A stretch of 64,000 nt of DNA, from assembly GCA_018242585.1 (NCBI GenBank), contig JAFEBQ010000027.1, positions 1 through 64,000 on the forward strand, given 5' to 3'. Position 1 is the stretch's first letter; each line of letters starts with the position of its first letter. The stretch comes from Planctomycetota bacterium. GTDB taxonomy: Bacteria > Planctomycetota > Planctomycetia > Pirellulales > PNKZ01. The translations under genes were made by a program, and so were the position numbers. The notes beneath the pieces are model-generated. The model did no database searches. It had not been told where the DNA came from and was given only the letters and a program-made list of their open reading frames with translations. Below, piece after piece: positions 62,906 through 64,000 of the stretch.

Positions 62906-64000
62906 CTACGAGCGTTGAAAGAGCGTGTTCCGCAATTCGTCCTGAAATGTTTTGCTCTGGTCGATCACGGCGCGGAAATCTTCCTTGCCCAGCACGTAAA
63001 ACTCCGACTCTTCCAGCGTGCGAACCGTGGCGTTGCGGGGCTCGTTCTTCAATAGCGCCGCCTCGCCAAAGAAATCGCGCGGCCCCAGGACGGCCACCTG
63101 GCGTCGCACGCCATCGCGCTCGACAATCACCTCGGCCTGGCCGGTGTGAATGACGTAGAACTTGTCGCCGGGGTCTCCCTGGCGGACGATGTCGGCGCCG
63201 GCGGGTTGTTTTTCGGTGGTGATCTTCTCGGCCACCGAGACGAGCGTGGAGGGGGTCAAGGTTTTGAACAGCGGACAATTGCGGAGGAAGTCACAGATTT
63301 GCGCCGCCGCACGCACGTGGATATCCGAGACGATATGCCCGTCAACCATATTCACAATCCGATCGGCCACGTCGATCACGCGGCTGTCGTGCGTGACCAT
63401 CAGGATGGTCGTCCCTTGTTCCATGGCAAATCGTCGCAGCAGCTCAACCACGTCGCGTCCTGACTGCTTGTCGAGAGCCGCCGTCGGTTCATCGGCCAGG
63501 ATGATCCGCGGCCGGGCCACCAGCGCGCGGGCAATGGCCACGCGCTGCCGCTGGCCCCCCGAGAGATTCTGGGGCTTGTAGTTCAGCCGGTGCGAAAGCC
63601 CCAGGGCGCCAAGCATCTCCTCGGCCAGCGCGTTCATCTCGGCGCGCGTGCCGCGGTGCAGCTCGAGTGCCATTCGCACATTCTCGACCGCGGTCAACGA
63701 GGGGAACAGGTTGTGCGCCTGGAAGATAAAGCCGATCTGCCGGCGCATGACGATCAGTTCCTCGCGCGACATGCCGTGCATTTCCTCGTCGAGCACGCGC
63801 AAGCTGCCGCGCTGCGTGCTGCGCAAGCCGCCGATCAGCGTCAGCAGCGTGGTCTTACCGCTCCCCGATGGGCCGGTCATGATCACCAACTCGCCCCGGC
63901 GAATCTCGAGGTGATTATCGAACAGCACCTGCTTGGCTAATTCGCCCTGGCCATAGAAGTGACACAGGCCGTGGACCGAAACGGCCTGTGGCTCGTCCGC
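62906..64000 (-). CDS. DevA-like ABC ATPase fused to a cyclic-nucleotide-binding domain (5' end off window)
   Basis: The frame stays open to the window end; the visible N-terminus starts ADEPQAVSVHGLCHFYGQGE, so the true start is outside. About 365 residues. ABC domain with Walker A GPSGSGKTT, QAHNLFP-type Q-loop, LSGGQRQRVAIARAL, Walker B ILADEPTAALD and switch His in MVTHDSR; it matches DevA/MacB-type export ATPases (LEIRRGELVIMTGPSGSGKT is the DevA signature, key part). The C-terminal about 120 residues are a Crp/cNMP-type domain (GDPGDKFYVIHTGQAEVIV, FFGEAALL, RNATV), unusual as a fusion with an ATPase. Cyclic nucleotide may gate export. Permease partners are expected beyond the window. 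Confidence 0.9.
   Translation of the reverse strand, partial: ADEPQAVSVHGLCHFYGQGELAKQVLFDNHLEIRRGELVIMTGPSGSGKTTLLTLIGGLRSTQRGSLRVLDEEMHGMSREELIVMRRQIGFIFQAHNLFPSLTAVENVRMALELHRGTRAEMNALAEEMLGALGLSHRLNYKPQNLSGGQRQRVAIARALVARPRIILADEPTAALDKQSGRDVVELLRRFAMEQGTTILMVTHDSRVIDVADRIVNMVDGHIVSDIHVRAAAQICDFLRNCPLFKTLTPSTLVSVAEKITTEKQPAGADIVRQGDPGDKFYVIHTGQAEVIVERDGVRRQVAVLGPRDFFGEAALLKNEPRNATVRTLEESEFYVLGKEDFRAVIDQSKTFQDELRNTLFQRS

Overview
The window reads as a chromosomal segment of a planctomycete, most likely of the Pirellulales type. This is an inference from gene content: a very large protein joining DUF1080, ThuA, NPCBM, a PVC-type dehydrogenase propeller and a CxxCH haem motif; a PQQ-propeller/DUF1080 fusion; FG-GAP/VCBS proteins with signal peptides; TolC-like outer-membrane and lipobox proteins of a diderm cell; and high G+C. 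The high G+C also produces many long spurious antisense frames. I found no rRNA, tRNA, CRISPR array, phage or complete insertion sequence.

Layout. 1-7.2 kb: an MmgE/PrpD protein, then a leftward group (PQQ-DUF1080 fusion, VCBS protein, AroH-type chorismate mutase) and two small unrecognised leftward genes. 7.4-8.8 kb: a phosphofructokinase with pyrophosphate-type motifs. 9-19 kb: a complete phosphate system, phoB-phoR-pstS-pstC-pstA-pstB-phoU, with unusually large extracytoplasmic domains in PstC and PstA. 19.2-20.7 kb: a tandem pair of nearly identical pilin-like genes with a strong AT-rich promoter and two structurally conserved terminators. 20.8-24.5 kb: a LutA-like Fe-S protein translationally coupled to an unknown protein, and divergent speA. 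25-32.7 kb: a membrane protein, the 1694-residue dehydrogenase and a glycosyltransferase-like membrane protein. 32.8-45.8 kb: truB, ftsK, a broken DUF559 endonuclease gene inside repeats, a trypsin-like protease, leuS, an SH3-domain protein and two envelope proteins. 46-51.1 kb: a membrane protein, then rimO-pgsA-CPBP protease (leftward) and an ImmA/IrrE-like peptidase. 51.1-61.2 kb: an HTH-EIIA fusion with a receiver-like partner, divergent from murE-murF-mraY-murG, followed by a GT39-like protein and an SDR epimerase. 61.4-64 kb: a TolC-like lipoprotein facing a DevA-like ABC ATPase fused to a cyclic-nucleotide-binding domain, cut by the window end.

Intergenic DNA is rich in dispersed palindromic repeats. 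I count five copies of a REP-like element (family A), two of a CCCCTCCCT hairpin element (B), three of a CACGGAGGCACGGAG / ATGACCAATGACCA element (C), three of an ACGACGGCACGACG element (F), and several single long inverted repeats, including one with the dRS3 pattern ATTCCC-N8-GGGAAT. The most suggestive arrangement is the DUF559 gene at 36740-37132. It lies between two inverted family A copies, its last six codons and stop are inside one copy, and it carries an amber codon at position 11 after a good ribosome binding site. This looks like a decayed REP-plus-nuclease cassette.

Coordinates of starts were chosen from ribosome binding sites, signal peptides and family start positions. Functional calls rest on motifs read by eye; no database search was possible.
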